Of a DNA stretch of 64,000 bases, positions 50,175 to 58,407 are shown piece after piece. Numbering within the stretch: position 1 is the first letter of the stretch; each line of letters opens with the position of its first letter. The notes under the pieces are model-generated. The model searched no databases. It worked only from the letters and a program-made list of their open reading frames with translations, and had not been told where the DNA came from. The DNA is from Verrucomicrobiia bacterium. Lineage in GTDB: Bacteria; Verrucomicrobiota; Verrucomicrobiia; Verrucomicrobiales; Akkermansiaceae. The stretch covers positions 1 through 64,000 of the forward strand of contig JAUIJB010000003.1 of the NCBI GenBank assembly GCA_030430455.1. The letters are read 5' to 3'. Made by a program: the position numbers and the translations under genes.

Positions 50175-52871
50175 GTGGCTCAGCACTACCTTTCCCCGCT
50201 CTTCGAGCCCGCCGGCATCGCTGTCTTCGGTGCCAGCCCCCGCGCCGGATCGGTCGGTGGACGGGTTTTCGAGAACCTCATCAACGGCGGATTCAAGGGT
50301 CCCATCGTCCCGATCAACCCGAAGCGAAAGACCATCCGCCGGCGCAAGTGTCACCCGAGCCTCGCCGCAAGCAGGCAGCGCCCCGACCTCGCCGTCATCG
50401 CCACACCTGCCGACACCGTGCCGTCGATCCTCGAGGAGTGCGGCCAGGCGGGCGTTCCCGCCGCCATCGTCATGTCGGCCGGCTTCAGCGAGACCGGCAG
50501 CGCCGGAAAACGCCTGCAGAAGAAGGCCCTCGCCGCCGCCAGACGCGGCGGGGTGCGCATCCTCGGACCGAACTGCCTCGGCCTGATGCGCCCCGAGTTC
50601 GCCCTCAATGCCACCTTCGGCAGGAACCAGGCGCGCCCGGGTGACCTCGCCCTCGTCTCGCAATCCGGCGCGCTGTGCACCGCCATCCTCGACTGGGCAG
50701 AATCCCAGGGGATCGGCTTCTCGACCGTCGTCTCGCTGGGCGACGCCGCCGACATCGACTTCGGCGAACTGCTCGACTTCCTCGCCCTCGACCGACTGAC
50801 GCGCAGCATCCTGCTCTACGTCGAGGGCGTGCAGGACGCCCGCTCGCTGCTCAGCGGACTGCGGGTCGCGGCACGCCTCAAGCCGACCATCGTGATGAAG
50901 GCGGGCCGCTTCGAGGCCGGTTCCACCGCGGCGGTCTCACACACCGGCGCGCTGGTCGGCGCCGACGACGTCTTCGACGCCGCCCTCGCCCGCGCCGGCG
51001 TGGTGCGCGTGCCGACCATCGAGGAGCTCTTCGCCGCCGCGCGCATGCTCTCGAGCGAGCAGCGCGTCGGCGGCCGGCGGCTCGCCATCGTCAGCAATGC
51101 CGGCGGCCCCGGGGTCATCGCCGCCGACAGCGCCAGCGAGCACCAGGTCGAGCTCGCCGAGTTGTCGCGGGAAACCATCGAACGCCTCGACCCGCAGCTC
51201 CCGGCGCACTGGTCGCGGCGCAATCCGGTCGACATCCTCGGCGACGCCGACACGCGGCGCTACGAGGCCGCCATCGACGCCTGCCTGGCGGACGACGCGG
51301 CCGACGCGGTCCTCGCCATCCTCACGCCCCAGGCGATGACCGAGCCGGTCGAGGCGGCGCGCGCCGTGGTCGAGGCGCGCAGCCGCTCGACCAAGCCGGT
51401 GGTCGCCTCGTGGATGGGCGAGGCGGCGGTCGACGCGGCCCGCGAGCTGTTCGCCGAGCGCGGCGTCCCCGACTTCCCGACGCCCGAGAGCGCGGTCGCC
51501 GCCTTTTCCCACCTCGCCAACCACCACCGCAACCAGCAACTCCTGCTGCAGGTCCCCGGCCCGCTCACCAGCCGCACCGCACCGGACCTCGCCAGGGCGC
51601 GGCGGATCATCGACAAGGCCTGCGCCCAGGGACGCACCCAGCTCACGCTCAGCGAGTCCAAGGGCATCCTCGAGGCCTTCCATGTGCCGGTCAACCCGAC
51701 CATCGAGGCGAAGTCCGCCCCCGCCGCGGTGGCCGCCGCCGAGAAGCTCGGCTACCCGATCGTCCTGAAGATCAGCTCCCCCGACCTGCCGCACAAGTCG
51801 GACGTCGGCGGGGTCGAGCTGAACCTGCGCGACGCCTACCAGGTCGAGGGCGCCTACCACGCCCTGCGCCGCCGCGTCCGCAAGCGCGCCCCCGATGCCA
51901 CCATCCACGGCATCACGGTGGAGCCGATGTACGAGGCCCGTGGCGGCCGCGAGCTGATGGTCGGCGTGCTCAACGACAAGGTCTTCGGTCCGGTCATCAG
52001 CTTCGGCGCCGGCGGGGTGGCCGTGGAAGTCTACCAGGACCGCGCCATCGCCCTGCCGCCGCTCAACGAAGTGCTGATCGACGACATGATCTCGAAGACC
52101 CGCGTGGCCCGGCTGATCGGTTCCTTCCGCCATCTGCCGCCGGTCGACACCCACGCCCTGGTCGAGGTCCTGCTGCGGATCTCGGAGATGGTCTGCGAGC
52201 TTCCTCAGGTCACCGAGATGGACATCAACCCGCTGGTCGCCGACGAGAACGGCGTCATCGCGGTCGATGCCCGCTTCACGGTGCACCCCGTGCCCCGGAC
52301 GCGGCGCAAGTACGCCCACATGGCGATCCACCCCTACCCGCAGGACCTCGTCCGCGAGCTCACGCTGCGCGGTGGCGAGCAGGTCGTCATCCGCCCGATC
52401 CGCCCGGAGGACGCGCGCATCGAGGAGACCTTCGTGAACGCGCTGTCACCCGAGTCGAAGTACTTCCGTTTCATGGAGGTTCTCAAGCGGCTCACCCCGC
52501 AGATGCTCGTGCGCTTCACCCAGATCGACTACGACCGCGAGATGGCCTTCATCGCCACCGTCGAGGACGATGCCGCGGACGGCGGGGATGCCGGCGAGGT
52601 CGAGGTCGGGGTGGCGCGCTACGGCATCGAGGCCGACGGCCGCTCCTGCGAGTTCGCCATCGTGGTCGCCGACGAGTGGCACGACCGCGGCCTCGGCTCA
52701 CGGCTCATGAAGGCCCTGATGGCCGAGGCCAGGGCGCGCGGCCTGCGCGAGATGTACGGCGAGGTCCTCGCCGCGAATTCCTCGATGCTCGGCCTCGCCC
52801 GGCGTCTCGGCTTCAAGGTCCGCGTCCACGAGGACGACCCCGACCTCAGGGTGGTCAGCCGCAAGCTCTGA
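50175..52871 (+). CDS. Acetate-CoA ligase (ADP-forming)-like protein with GNAT domain
   Basis: 898 residues: CoA-binding Rossmann (about 10-140, AGIAVFGASPRAGSVGGRVF), ligase domain with phospho-His-site His256 in AVSHTGALVGADD, ATP-grasp (about 490-720, KLGYPIVLKISSPDLPHKSDV and VTEMDINPLVADE), and a C-terminal GNAT domain (about 735-898, FAIVVADEWHDRGLGSRLM). This is the Pat/YfiQ layout of lysine acetyltransferases that sense CoA thioesters. The catalytic His of the ligase half is kept, so it may still form acetyl-CoA with ATP. Divergent from a deacetylase. GTG start at 50175 is needed to include the N-terminus. Confidence 0.88.
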   Translation: MAQHYLSPLFEPAGIAVFGASPRAGSVGGRVFENLINGGFKGPIVPINPKRKTIRRRKCHPSLAASRQRPDLAVIATPADTVPSILEECGQAGVPAAIVMSAGFSETGSAGKRLQKKALAAARRGGVRILGPNCLGLMRPEFALNATFGRNQARPGDLALVSQSGALCTAILDWAESQGIGFSTVVSLGDAADIDFGELLDFLALDRLTRSILLYVEGVQDARSLLSGLRVAARLKPTIVMKAGRFEAGSTAAVSHTGALVGADDVFDAALARAGVVRVPTIEELFAAARMLSSEQRVGGRRLAIVSNAGGPGVIAADSASEHQVELAELSRETIERLDPQLPAHWSRRNPVDILGDADTRRYEAAIDACLADDAADAVLAILTPQAMTEPVEAARAVVEARSRSTKPVVASWMGEAAVDAARELFAERGVPDFPTPESAVAAFSHLANHHRNQQLLLQVPGPLTSRTAPDLARARRIIDKACAQGRTQLTLSESKGILEAFHVPVNPTIEAKSAPAAVAAAEKLGYPIVLKISSPDLPHKSDVGGVELNLRDAYQVEGAYHALRRRVRKRAPDATIHGITVEPMYEARGGRELMVGVLNDKVFGPVISFGAGGVAVEVYQDRAIALPPLNEVLIDDMISKTRVARLIGSFRHLPPVDTHALVEVLLRISEMVCELPQVTEMDINPLVADENGVIAVDARFTVHPVPRTRRKYAHMAIHPYPQDLVRELTLRGGEQVVIRPIRPEDARIEETFVNALSPESKYFRFMEVLKRLTPQMLVRFTQIDYDREMAFIATVEDDAADGGDAGEVEVGVARYGIEADGRSCEFAIVVADEWHDRGLGSRLMKALMAEARARGLREMYGEVLAANSSMLGLARRLGFKVRVHEDDPDLRVVSRKL

Positions 52872-52876
52872 GCCTT

Positions 52877-52914
52877 CCCCAACCGCAGCCGGGCTTCCGG
52901 CTGCCCGGCTGGGG
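52877..52914. terminator. Large hairpin just after the ligase/GNAT stop
   Basis: GCAGCCGG-GCTT-CCGGCTGC (52885-52904) is a perfect 8-bp stem inside a longer imperfect one (CCCC at 52877-52880 and GGGG at 52911-52914). It overlaps the truncated end of the IS4 remnant on the other strand and follows the stop by 14 bp, so the remnant may supply the terminator. Confidence 0.5.
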
Positions 52915-53382
52915 ATAGGCCTCCTGGTTGGCTTCGGTGTCCATGAGCTGGACGGAGCTGCCGTCGATGACCTTGAGCGTCAGGCCGTGCCAGAGGTTCT
53001 CCGGGATGATGGCGCGGCTCATGGCGGAGGTGATCTCGCTGTCGATCTGGCGCAGGAGGCGTTGGCTTCAAGAACCTGGGCGAGCCATGCCCAGAAAGAC
53101 CGGAAGGTGTCCGAAGCTGCGCTGGCGTTTGGTGGGATCGATGCGGGTGAGGAACTCCGGAGCAAGCACGGTGCCGAAGAGAACGGCGTAGGCGCAGATC
53201 GAGCGCCCGATGAGGCTTCTGCGCGAAGCAGCAAGGGCGGCTTGCAGGCGGCGCTTGGAGGTGGCAAGAACGGTGGACGGAAAGCGGGTCAGGAGGGGTT
53301 GTTTCTTCACACTTCTCAACCGTACCCGGGCCCGCTTTTCGTCTCTCACTTTCCATCGAAATCGGCCCCAACTACGTGCCAT
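52886..53382 (-). pseudogene. IS4-family transposase remnant, N-terminal half, frameshifted
   Basis: On the minus strand the piece reads QRLLRQIDSEITSAM, then WHGLTLKVIDGSSVQLMDT and NQEAYPQPGSRKPGCG, the IS4-type start of the DDE domain (first Asp in VIDGSS). Upstream, in another frame, FRSFWAWLAQVLEANASC and an Arg-rich N-terminus (MARSWGRFRWKVRDEKRAR) belong to the same protein; about 25-30 residues between the two parts are deleted. It stops 14 bp from the ligase/GNAT gene. No longer functional. Confidence 0.75.
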
Positions 53383-53475
53383 TCAGGGCTGTCCTCGCTC
53401 ATCCCCAGCAGTCAACTACGTCGGCATTTGGCTTTCACTCCCTTGCTTCCTGTGGCGGACTATCTCCGTAGCTAA

Positions 53476-54153
53476 CAGCTTTCTTCCTCCCGAATACCGA
53501 ACCAACCCCCCGAGCAAATCGCACGCGACAAGATCGACGCGCAACTCCGAGCCTCCGGCTGGGTCGTTCAGGATAAGACCGCCATTGATTTTAATGCCGG
53601 GGAAGGCCAAGCCATCCGGGAATATCAGACCGACACCGGTCCCGCCGACTACGTCCTATTCCTCGGCCCCGGCAAGCCCGTCGGCGTCATCGAGGCCAAG
53701 AAGGAAACCCTCGGCCAGAACATCACCGTCACCGAGGACCAGACCGCCGACTACGCCGCTGCCGAACTCAAGTGGGTCCAAAGCACCGGCGAACCTCTCG
53801 CTCAAAAGCACCTCAATGTCGGTGTTTACAGCGCCCTCACAATACCGGTGCCTCCACTCCCCGAGCAACAGGAGATCGTGCGATTGCCCGACAAGCAACT
53901 CGAGGTGATCGCGCAGAACGAGCGGGAGATCGACGCCGCGCTGAAACGCAGCGAATCCCTGAGCCAGTCCATCCTCAAGAAGGCCTTCACCGGCCACCTC
54001 GTCCCCCAGGACCCCACCGACGAACCCACCTCCGTCCTGATGGAGCGCATTCGCAGGGAACGCGAAACCGCCGCCACAAGAAAACCGAATGAGAAGGGCG
54101 CTCAGCGAAAAAGGAGAAAGGCGTCATCCACCGGGACAGCAGATGACGCCTAG
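53476..54153 (+). pseudogene. Chimera of type I restriction HsdR N-terminus and HsdS C-terminus
   Basis: One open frame runs from 53476 (after TAA) without an ATG. From about 53509 it reads PEQIARDKIDAQLRASGWVV, then ADYVLFLGPGKPVGVIEAKKE (the D...ExK nuclease of the EcoEI-type HsdR) up to about 53815; it then switches, in frame, to VPPLPEQQEIVRLPDKQLEV and SLSQSILKKAFTGHLVP, the C-terminal end of HsdS. A deletion that joined two genes of one restriction system explains it. A GTG at 53848 could still start a 101-residue HsdS tail. Helicase, methylase and target-recognition parts are gone. Confidence 0.8.
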
Positions 54154-54163
54154 CTCTATTGCC

Positions 54164-54385
54164 TCAGGACTTGTCGAGCAGGTCGCTCAGCGAAGCCGCC
54201 CCTTCCCGCTTCAAGAGCGTTCCGAGGTGCATATCGCTGCGCGCGCCAAGATCGACACCATACTGCTTTTCGATGGTTCCAACGTGCGTGTCCGAACGTT
54301 TTCCCCTCATCCGGCCGTTGCCGTCATTTCGACTGCGGCAACCCGACATTTTCGGAGCATCATTGCTCCCGCATTTTCTGGCCAT
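54164..54385 (-). CDS. Small conserved-type hypothetical protein
   Basis: About 73 residues, MARKCGSNDAPKMSG then a basic stretch and the C-terminus VGTIEKQYGVDLGARSDMHL, GTLLKREGAASLSDLLDKS. I recall similar small proteins ending in this T-IE-QYG-D-G-R-DMHLGTLL pattern in mobile or accessory DNA, but know no function. Inner start codons at 54349 and 54316 are possible. It sits between the restriction remnant and the toxin-antitoxin pair. Confidence 0.5.
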   Translation of the reverse strand: MARKCGSNDAPKMSGCRSRNDGNGRMRGKRSDTHVGTIEKQYGVDLGARSDMHLGTLLKREGAASLSDLLDKS

Positions 54386-54583
54386 ATGGCTGATTGTGTG
54401 TCCGGCTCCGTCCTTGACCTCCCTGACCCCCGAGGCCACAAGAACCCGTCTCCAATGACGAATCCCCGGAAGGCTCCCTTCGAAGCTGGAGCTGTATCGG
54501 GAAGAAGGGGCGGGTGTCGTGAGCATCCGTCCTTTCCTTTGGATGCCTTAAATATCCCAGATCCCCCGAATCGAACAAGCCAA

Positions 54584-54634
54584 AAGTTCCCAAAAATGGA
54601 AACTTTTTCCTTTTTGTGAACAGCTTGTGAACTT
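54584..54634. promoter_or_regulatory. Candidate operator of the higBA-like operon
   Basis: AAGTTCCC (54584-54591) and GGAAACTT (54598-54605) form an inverted repeat with 7 of 8 pairs and a 6-nt spacer; TTGTGAAC occurs twice, at 54614-54621 and 54625-54632, 11 bp apart. This AT-rich stretch lies within 66 bp of the toxin start, where HigA-type antitoxins usually bind. Confidence 0.5.
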
Positions 54635-54649
54635 ATCTTCGCTCATCAA

Positions 54650-54937
54650 GTGACCATCGCTGGGCGGACATTGATCGAGAAATTCGTGCGGAAGCACGCG
54701 AACGCCAGGGCCCCGCTGGCGGCTTGGCTCGACGATGCCGAACTTGCCGAGTGGAAGACTCCTCAGGACATCAAGGACCGCTACCGCTCGGCGGACTTCC
54801 TGCCGGGCAACCGGGTGATCTTCAATATCGGCGGCAACAACTTCCGGCTCGTCGTTCTCGTCATGTATCGCAACGGAAAGCTCCTCATCCAGAAGGTCGG
54901 CACCCACGCCGAGTACTCGAAGTGGAAGCTGACCTGA
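54650..54937 (+). CDS. higB: HigB-family toxin (RelE-like mRNA interferase)
   Basis: 95 residues, the normal HigB size, with the family pattern APLAAWLDDAELAEWKTPQD, DIKDRYRSADFL, RVIFNIGGNNFRLVV and the end KVGTHAEYSKWKLT. HigB cuts mRNA on the ribosome. Toxin before antitoxin is the usual HigBA order, and the partner starts 15 bp downstream. GTG 54650 keeps the family N-terminus. Confidence 0.9.
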   Translation: MTIAGRTLIEKFVRKHANARAPLAAWLDDAELAEWKTPQDIKDRYRSADFLPGNRVIFNIGGNNFRLVVLVMYRNGKLLIQKVGTHAEYSKWKLT

Positions 54938-54952
54938 ACCCCGAACACTCCC

Positions 54953-56146
54953 ATGAAACTGATCAAGACCTCCAAAGACCACGGCGCCGCCCTCAAGCGT
55001 CTGGAGGAACTCATGCTCGCCGATCCCTCTCCCGGATCGCCGGAGGATGACGAACTCGAACTCCTCGCCTTCCTCATCGAGGATTTCGAGAAGCGCACGG
55101 TCGATATCCCTGCCGCCACTCCGGCCGAAGCGATCCGTTTCCGCATGGAGCAGTCCGGCCTGAAGCAGCAGGACCTCGTTCCGTTCATCGGCTCCAAGGG
55201 GCGGGTGTCCGAGGTTCTCGCCGGAAAGCGGGACCTGACCTTGGCGATGGTCCGCAACCTCCACGAAGGCCTGGGCATTCCCCTGAAGTCGCTGGTTCGA
55301 AACGAACCGGTCGAACTGCCTCCACGGATCGAAACCGAACGCTATCCGGTGAAGGAGATGTTCCTGCGCGGCTACTTCGCCGCTGCTTTCGGCGGCGACT
55401 GGGCGCGGGCAAAAGACCGCGCGGAGGAAATGCTGCACGAATTCTTCGGAGGCCGGGAAGCCGGGCCGATGTGCGCCTTCAACCGACAGACCACGAGCAA
55501 GAAGTCGAAGGTTGATGTCGACGCGGTTCACGCATGGCGTTGCCACGTTCTCGACCGTGCAGGTTCCCTGGCTCTTCCCGGCTACGATCCCTCGGTGCTG
55601 AACGACGACTTCATCCACCGACTCACCGGTGTGAGCCGCCTGGTGGACGGGCCGCTTCAGATCTGTGAGCTCCTGCATGGGGTGGGCATCGCTGTGGTGG
55701 CGGAGAAGCATCTCACCGGAACCCACTTGGACGGAGCGGCGATGTGGCACCCGGAAGGCTTCCCCGTGATCGCATTGACACTTCGCCACAACCGGCTCGA
55801 CAATTTTTGGTTCACGCTCTTCCACGAGTTGGGCCACGTAGTGCTCCATCTCGGGCCTGAATCGGACGAGAGCTTCATCGATACCGATATCGACTCGGTT
55901 TCGGAAAAGGAGACCGAAAGGCAGGCGGATCGATTCGCCCTCGAATCCTTCATTCCCGAGGCGCAGTGGGACCGGCTCGGATCACTGAGGCTGGCGACCG
56001 AGATTCGCGCCGCCGCCCGGCAGCTCGGCATCCACGAATCCATCATCGCCGGGCGCCTGCGCCGGGAAGCGGGAGACTACCGCAAGCACCGGACGCTCAT
56101 CGGACAAGGAAAAGTCAGGTCGCTCTTCTGGCCTGATGACGACTGA
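54953..56146 (+). CDS. HigA-like antitoxin fused to an ImmA/IrrE metalloprotease
   Basis: 397 residues. The first ~120 carry a HigA-like part with helix-turn-helix (AIRFRMEQSGLKQQDLVPFI and GRVSEVLAGKRDLTLAMVRN). Then a linker (RGYFAAAFGGDWARAK) leads to an ImmA/IrrE domain with His291-Glu292-x-x-His295 in LFHELGHVVLH and a following Glu-rich helix (EKETERQADRFALES) that supplies the third zinc ligand. ImmA/IrrE proteases cleave repressors. Such a fusion may bind the higB promoter and respond to damage or phage by proteolysis; that part is inference. It follows the toxin by 15 bp. Confidence 0.85.
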   Translation: MKLIKTSKDHGAALKRLEELMLADPSPGSPEDDELELLAFLIEDFEKRTVDIPAATPAEAIRFRMEQSGLKQQDLVPFIGSKGRVSEVLAGKRDLTLAMVRNLHEGLGIPLKSLVRNEPVELPPRIETERYPVKEMFLRGYFAAAFGGDWARAKDRAEEMLHEFFGGREAGPMCAFNRQTTSKKSKVDVDAVHAWRCHVLDRAGSLALPGYDPSVLNDDFIHRLTGVSRLVDGPLQICELLHGVGIAVVAEKHLTGTHLDGAAMWHPEGFPVIALTLRHNRLDNFWFTLFHELGHVVLHLGPESDESFIDTDIDSVSEKETERQADRFALESFIPEAQWDRLGSLRLATEIRAAARQLGIHESIIAGRLRREAGDYRKHRTLIGQGKVRSLFWPDDD

Positions 56147-56212
56147 AGAACCACCGAAACAACCGAAGAAGAGCCCTTTGGTGAGGTTCCGGAATCCAAC
56201 TTCCAGAAACGA

Positions 56213-56761
56213 GTGGAGGAGCAGGAGCTCCCCGAATTTGCACCGGAACTCGTCGGCTTCCTGCTGGGCCTCGTCACGCTCGTCATTGCCTACCTGACCA
56301 GCATGCCCATCGTGCTCGCGGTCATCGCCCTCGTCCTCATCGCCGGCTTGGTGCTGCTGGCGAAGAACGCCCGCCGCAAGCGTCGGCGAATCCAGCAGGA
56401 CCTCGCCGGCACCCTCGGTCATGCCCCCTCGGAGTCCGAACTCGGCGAGTTGGATTACATCCAGCTCCGCCAGCTCGCCGCCCGCGACGGTGCCATCTCA
56501 GCCGAGGATCAACGCTGCCTCGAGCGATGGACCCGCCGCAACGGCTGGAGCCCCGAGAAGGTCGCCGCGCTGACCCACCGCGCCGAGCGGGAACCGACCC
56601 ATGGCAGCGGCAGGGAGAAGCTCGAGGCCCTGATCCGCTACTCGCTCGCCGACGGCCGCATCGACCGCAGCGAACTCAAGACCCTGCAAACCGCGGCCGG
56701 CTGGGCCGGCCTCGGCAGGAAGGACCTGGGGGACCTCATGAACCAGGTCCAATCGGCCTAG
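56213..56761 (+). CDS. Two-helix membrane protein with TerB-like tail
   Basis: 182 residues. Two hydrophobic segments (VGFLLGLVTLVIAYL and IVLAVIALVLIAGLVLL) are followed by a basic stretch (NARRKRRRIQQ) and a soluble tail whose end (REKLEALIRYSLADGRIDRS) resembles TerB-like acidic helical repeats. Function unknown. GTG 56213 is in the same frame as the upstream HigA/ImmA gene, 66 bp after its stop, and no earlier in-frame start exists. Confidence 0.6.
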   Translation: MEEQELPEFAPELVGFLLGLVTLVIAYLTSMPIVLAVIALVLIAGLVLLAKNARRKRRRIQQDLAGTLGHAPSESELGELDYIQLRQLAARDGAISAEDQRCLERWTRRNGWSPEKVAALTHRAEREPTHGSGREKLEALIRYSLADGRIDRSELKTLQTAAGWAGLGRKDLGDLMNQVQSA

Positions 56762-56880
56762 GAACGGATCGCCCGGCCGGATCCCGGTCCCAGGTTGTGT
56801 GGACACTGGCGCATCCGGGTTGTGCCGTCCGATGCCGGCAATGATGATGGCGGCGCTCCGATCCCACCATCCCGCCATCC

Positions 56881-57342
56881 ATGCAGCTTCCCGCCTCCCT
56901 CGCCCACGTGCTCGCCGACGGTCTCGCGCCCTCGCTGGCGCGCTGGAGCGCGACCCGGGAGACGGCGATCCTCGTCGCGGGAACCCCGCTCGACCCGACC
57001 CTTCGGGACTTCGCCCGGGACCTCGGCATCAGCGACCCCGCGGGCCTCCGCCTGCAGATCACCCCCCGCATCCCGCTGCCCTGCCCCGACCCGCTGGTCA
57101 CGCTCGCCGGACGGCTGGGCTTGCCCGTGTTTCGGCCCGCCGGCATGGCCCTCGGGCGCGGCATCGCCGTGGTCGATCCCGCCCCCGCCACCCTGCGGCA
57201 CGAGCTGGTTCACGTCGCGCAGTACCAGCGCCTCGGCGGCCACCTGCCCTTCATGCGATGCTACATTTTCGAGTGCCTCCACCACGGCTACCTCGACGCG
57301 CCGCTGGAAATCGAGGCGCGCAATGTGTCGCGGACGGTCTGA
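56881..57342 (+). CDS. Small protein with HExxH-like site
   Basis: 153 residues without signal peptide. The only motif is LRHELVHVAQYQRLGGH at about residues 104-120, an HELVH pattern as in zinc peptidases (DUF4157-type), with Glu-rich PLEIEARNVSR as possible third ligand. It is shorter than known peptidases, so a metal site without known substrate is all that can be said. Confidence 0.6.
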   Translation: MQLPASLAHVLADGLAPSLARWSATRETAILVAGTPLDPTLRDFARDLGISDPAGLRLQITPRIPLPCPDPLVTLAGRLGLPVFRPAGMALGRGIAVVDPAPATLRHELVHVAQYQRLGGHLPFMRCYIFECLHHGYLDAPLEIEARNVSRTV

Positions 57343-57381
57343 CGGGATCCGGAAACGGCCGCCTGCCCCGCTTCAACCTGC

Positions 57382-58245
57382 TTACCTGCGGGGAAGCACC
57401 ACTCCCGGCGAACGACCGGGTTGACGCCCACTCAGCGTGTCGCGGTTGTTGTCGAGATTCGTCCAGTCGACCCGGCGGGTCGGGTCGATGTGGTGGATGT
57501 ACTTCTCGATGTTGGTGTAGCCGTCGCCGTTGAGGTCACCGGCGGCGTCCGAGGCGTCGTCGGGGTCCAGCCCGTGCCGGCGCTCCCAGTCGTCCGGCAT
57601 GCCGTCCGCGTCGGCGTCCGGCCACGGGTCGACACGGTATTCCTCGTACTCCGAGAAGCCGCCGACCTGGTCGATGCTGCGCAGAAATCCCTGGGTCTCC
57701 GGCAGGGTGACCGAGCCGCTGCGGGTCATCCGGACGTAGCGCCGGTCATGGCCGTCGCGGGCGGGCAGCGTGGCGCCCACCTCGGCCAGCACGGTCTCGA
57801 AGGCCTTCGCGGCGGACTCGATCGGCAGCGGCGCCATCGGAAAGGGCTCGTCCACGCGGATCTTCGGCAGGATCTCGGCCTCGTCGTAGGCCTCGCCCAG
57901 CTGCACCCCGCCGTCCCGGCTGTCGCGCGTCACTTCGGGGGCGCCCTCAACCACGTTGCCGGGGACAGACGCCTTGCCGAAGTCGCGCGGCCCGTCCTTG
58001 CCGCGCCGGGCCTCGGCACGGTGGCGAAGATACTGCTCGGCCGTCATGGTGGGGTTCAGCTGGGAGAAATAATGCCGCTCGGCGGCACTCAGGCGGGTGG
58101 CTTTCGACCCCTTGTCCGTGGCGGAGTCCGCCGGACCCGCTTCGCCGCCCATCGCCCGCGGAACGAGGACGGCAACGAAGAGCGCCGCGCTCATCGCGGC
58201 TGCAACACCCTTTCCCCGGCTCTCGTTGCTTCGATTGACCTTCAT
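57382..58245 (-). CDS. Secreted protein with C-terminal calcium-repeat module
   Basis: 287 residues with signal peptide (VAAAMSAALFVAVLVPRAMG). No catalytic domain is seen in residues 40-190. The last ~75 (DPWPDADADGMPDDWERRHG and DAAGDLNGDGYTNIEKYIH) match the calcium-binding C-terminal module of verrucomicrobial pectate lyases and similar enzymes. It may be a binding protein or the shortened relative of a lyase. ATG 58245 directly precedes the signal peptide. Confidence 0.65.
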   Translation of the reverse strand: MKVNRSNESRGKGVAAAMSAALFVAVLVPRAMGGEAGPADSATDKGSKATRLSAAERHYFSQLNPTMTAEQYLRHRAEARRGKDGPRDFGKASVPGNVVEGAPEVTRDSRDGGVQLGEAYDEAEILPKIRVDEPFPMAPLPIESAAKAFETVLAEVGATLPARDGHDRRYVRMTRSGSVTLPETQGFLRSIDQVGGFSEYEEYRVDPWPDADADGMPDDWERRHGLDPDDASDAAGDLNGDGYTNIEKYIHHIDPTRRVDWTNLDNNRDTLSGRQPGRSPGVVLPRR

Positions 58246-58354
58246 TTCATCCACCTGTCCGCGAGAATGGCCCGGGTCCCCGGACGACACGCCACTCCCG
58301 GGTGAACACCGGCAGGTTGAAACATCTTTCAGATCCGGATGCCATCCTTGTGAT

Positions 58355-58371
58355 GGCCCCGAATCGGGGCC
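58355..58371. terminator. Perfect hairpin after the Hint protein gene
   Basis: GGCCCCGA-A-TCGGGGCC (58355-58371) is a perfect 8-bp stem, 37 nt after the stop of the minus-strand Hint gene and upstream of the next gene on that strand. It can end transcription between them. Confidence 0.5.
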
Positions 58372-58407
58372 GACCGGATGCCACGCATTTACCTGGCCGT
58401 GCCCCGC

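Noticed and set aside
50175-52871. Plain lysine acetyltransferase without ligase activity
   Set aside because: His256 of the ligase site is kept, so the inactive-ligase reading cannot be assumed; it is left open in the annotation.
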